In this document: positions 62,523 through 64,000 of the stretch, in pieces
How the letters are laid out: each line of letters begins with the position of its first letter
Position numbering within the stretch: position 1 is the first letter of the stretch
Assembly (NCBI RefSeq): GCF_006517175.1
Contig: NZ_CP041186.1
Coordinates: forward strand, 5,545,074 to 5,609,073
Direction: 5' to 3'
Length of the DNA stretch: 64,000 bases
Source of the DNA: Persicimonas caeni
GTDB taxonomy: Bacteria; Myxococcota_A; Bradymonadia; Bradymonadales; Bradymonadaceae
The notes under the pieces: model-generated
Database searches by the model: none
What the model was told of the DNA's origin: nothing
Seen by the model: the letters and a program-made list of their open reading frames with translations, nothing else
Made by a program: the position numbers and the translations under genes

Positions 62523-64000
62523 ATGCTCTTCGAGTACAAATACAAAGGCTTCTCGGGCGTCAAGACCACGCCGAAGAAGACGGCGATGTCCTTCGTGCCC
62601 GACGCGGCGCGCTCGCCGACGTGGTTTCGCGGCACGGTGCATCAGGCGTTGCCGTTCCGTGAGGCGATCTCGGCGCTGCACGACGTGGTCGTCTCGGACC
62701 TTCGCTACACGCCCAAAGACCGCGAGGAGTACAAGCGCTGGGTCGCCGAGCAAGAGGAGGTCTGGCTGGCCGAGTACATGAGCCGGGCGGCCGACAACAA
62801 GGCGCGCATCGAGGAGATTCGCCGAGAGCTGAGCGAGGTGTATAGCCGCAAGCAACAACTCTTGAAGCCGTTCTACACCGCGCGCCAGCGCTACTTCGAC
62901 TACCTGTGGAAGAATAATCGCGACTGGTGGTACGTGCTCGACCCGGTGATCACGGTGCACCCGGACGAGGTCTTCTTCGAGTGTTTCAGCGAGGACGAGT
63001 CGACCTACGCCAGGCTGTCGTGCGGCCACGAGGTGTTCACCCAGCTCGACGACTTCGCCTGCGGCACGACCAATATCGACTACTCGGCCGAGCTGTACGA
63101 CGAGTTCCAAAAGATTCGCACCTACCGCGACACCGAGTTGACGGTCGACCCGCAGGGCTTCTCGGTGCAGACGGCCGAAGACGAGGCGCACCGCGAGGTC
63201 AAAATCGACCTGCCCGACTCGTGGGTGCGCGGCTTCTTGCAGGTCAGCTCCGCGATGAACCTGCCGGGCTACGACATCGACCTGCACCCGATGGACCTGC
63301 ACAATATCTGCTTCAAGCTGCGCCAGCGCCGCGAGAAGGAGGGCCCGCGCTCGCTTCGCTTCCAGCTCGAGCCGGGCGAGCCGGTCTCGATCGTGTTCGA
63401 CCCGTGGGGCACGGTGCTCGAGTGCCCGCGCTCGACCTATCACGGCCACAGGACCGAAGAGGTGCGTATCTGGGGCCGTCGCCGCCTGCACGTGTTGGAG
63501 CGGCTGATTCCGGTGGCCAAGAGCGTCAAGCTCAAGCTCTTGGGCTACGGGATGCCCTCGTTCTGGCTCGTCGACCTGGGCGACATGCAGTTTACGCTGG
63601 GGCTGTCGGGCTGGACGGCCAATGACTGGTCGAAGCAGGGCAACTTCGACCTGCTCGCCCCCCGCGCCGACGTCACGCCCGACATCTCGAAGAAGGTGCT
63701 CGAGGAGCTCGACAAGCAGTGGGTCGCCTCGAGCCAAACGCTCGCCCAGAGCCTGCAGCTTCCGCACGCCGACGTTCTCGGCGCGCTCAGCGCGGCTACG
63801 CAGGCGGGGCTTGCCATCTACGACCTCTCCAAAGAGGTCTGGCGAGCACGCCCGTTGAGCCGAGAGCCGCTGCCGCTCGAGAAGTTGCGCTTCGAGAACG
63901 AGCGCGAGGAGAAGGCGATGCGGCTCATCGGCGAGGCGCAGGTCAGCGTCGAGCGCGGCGCCCAGGCTCGTGTGCTCCGTGGCCGCGTGCACGGCAACGA
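62523..64000 (+). CDS. Large partner of the WGR protein, possibly SWIM-type, cut by window edge
   Basis: About 492 codons visible without a stop. The N-terminus is FEYKYKGFSGVKTTP; a coiled-coil-like segment follows (RAADNKARIEEIRRELSEVYSRKQQLL); then a beta-rich region with LLGYGMPSFWLVDLGDMQFTLGLSGW (about 340-365). The visible end (EAQVSVERGAQARVLRGRVHGN) resembles the strand that precedes a SWIM zinc finger in YehQ-type proteins; the CxC...CxH itself would lie beyond the edge. It starts two bases after the WGR gene. The assignment is tentative. Confidence 0.7.
   Translation, partial: MLFEYKYKGFSGVKTTPKKTAMSFVPDAARSPTWFRGTVHQALPFREAISALHDVVVSDLRYTPKDREEYKRWVAEQEEVWLAEYMSRAADNKARIEEIRRELSEVYSRKQQLLKPFYTARQRYFDYLWKNNRDWWYVLDPVITVHPDEVFFECFSEDESTYARLSCGHEVFTQLDDFACGTTNIDYSAELYDEFQKIRTYRDTELTVDPQGFSVQTAEDEAHREVKIDLPDSWVRGFLQVSSAMNLPGYDIDLHPMDLHNICFKLRQRREKEGPRSLRFQLEPGEPVSIVFDPWGTVLECPRSTYHGHRTEEVRIWGRRRLHVLERLIPVAKSVKLKLLGYGMPSFWLVDLGDMQFTLGLSGWTANDWSKQGNFDLLAPRADVTPDISKKVLEELDKQWVASSQTLAQSLQLPHADVLGALSAATQAGLAIYDLSKEVWRARPLSREPLPLEKLRFENEREEKAMRLIGEAQVSVERGAQARVLRGRVHGN

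Overview
The window is GC-rich bacterial chromosome. It probably comes from a Gram-negative deltaproteobacterial-type lineage such as Myxococcota/Bradymonadota. The evidence is a matrixin protease with a MYXO-CTERM-like tail (Gly-rich hydrophobic helix plus RRRR), two large cysteine-rich lipoproteins with IgGFc-binding-like domains, many lipoproteins, a TonB receptor, and DUF families common in that group. Species assignment is inference. I saw no rRNA, tRNA or CRISPR array.

Left part (1-12.7 kb): a minus-strand pqqABCDE operon for the cofactor PQQ, including a 31-residue pqqA, with a nitroreductase-fold gene and a covalent-flavin oxidoreductase upstream. Then on the plus strand come a CDF cation exporter, an ArsR-rhodanese repressor with a perfect operator palindrome coupled to an MFS transporter, and an NAD-binding epimerase-like protein. 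Two minus-strand genes follow: the matrixin protease, apparently using an ATC start, and a small membrane-anchored protein.

Middle (12.9-32 kb): a cold-shock gene, 1.4 kb of repeat-rich DNA without a credible gene, a phosphonate-type ABC importer with ATPase and permease fused, a purine permease, and a six-gene Mrp Na+/H+ antiporter operon (mrpAB fused, C, D, E, F, G) divergent from nhaR. Next is a stress group: an APC permease fused to a PTS EIIA-like domain, an HPF/RaiA-like protein, a universal stress protein and a hybrid histidine kinase.

Right-centre (32-51 kb): mostly single genes, namely a DUF3943 envelope protein, a basic-repeat secreted protein, thioesterases, a DUF1622 membrane protein, a lipoprotein beta-carbonic anhydrase, two paralogous IgGFc-binding-like lipoproteins, an acyl-CoA dehydrogenase, a RAYT transposase between copies of a GTGTC/GACAC palindrome, DUF3140, an SDR, a UdgX-like glycosylase lacking the catalytic loop, a YceI lipoprotein and a 1-Cys peroxiredoxin.

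Right end (51-64 kb): a DUF3089 lipoprotein, then an iron-uptake operon behind a Fur-box-like site (DUF4856 lipoprotein, imelysin lipoprotein, HTTM membrane protein, TonB receptor). The window ends in a WGR/HEAT-like giant protein and a large partner that runs off the edge, reminiscent of the poorly understood MolR/YehQ-MoxR-VWA gene sets.

At least four families of dispersed palindromic repeats occupy the intergenic spaces; they are the most distinctive non-coding signal here.
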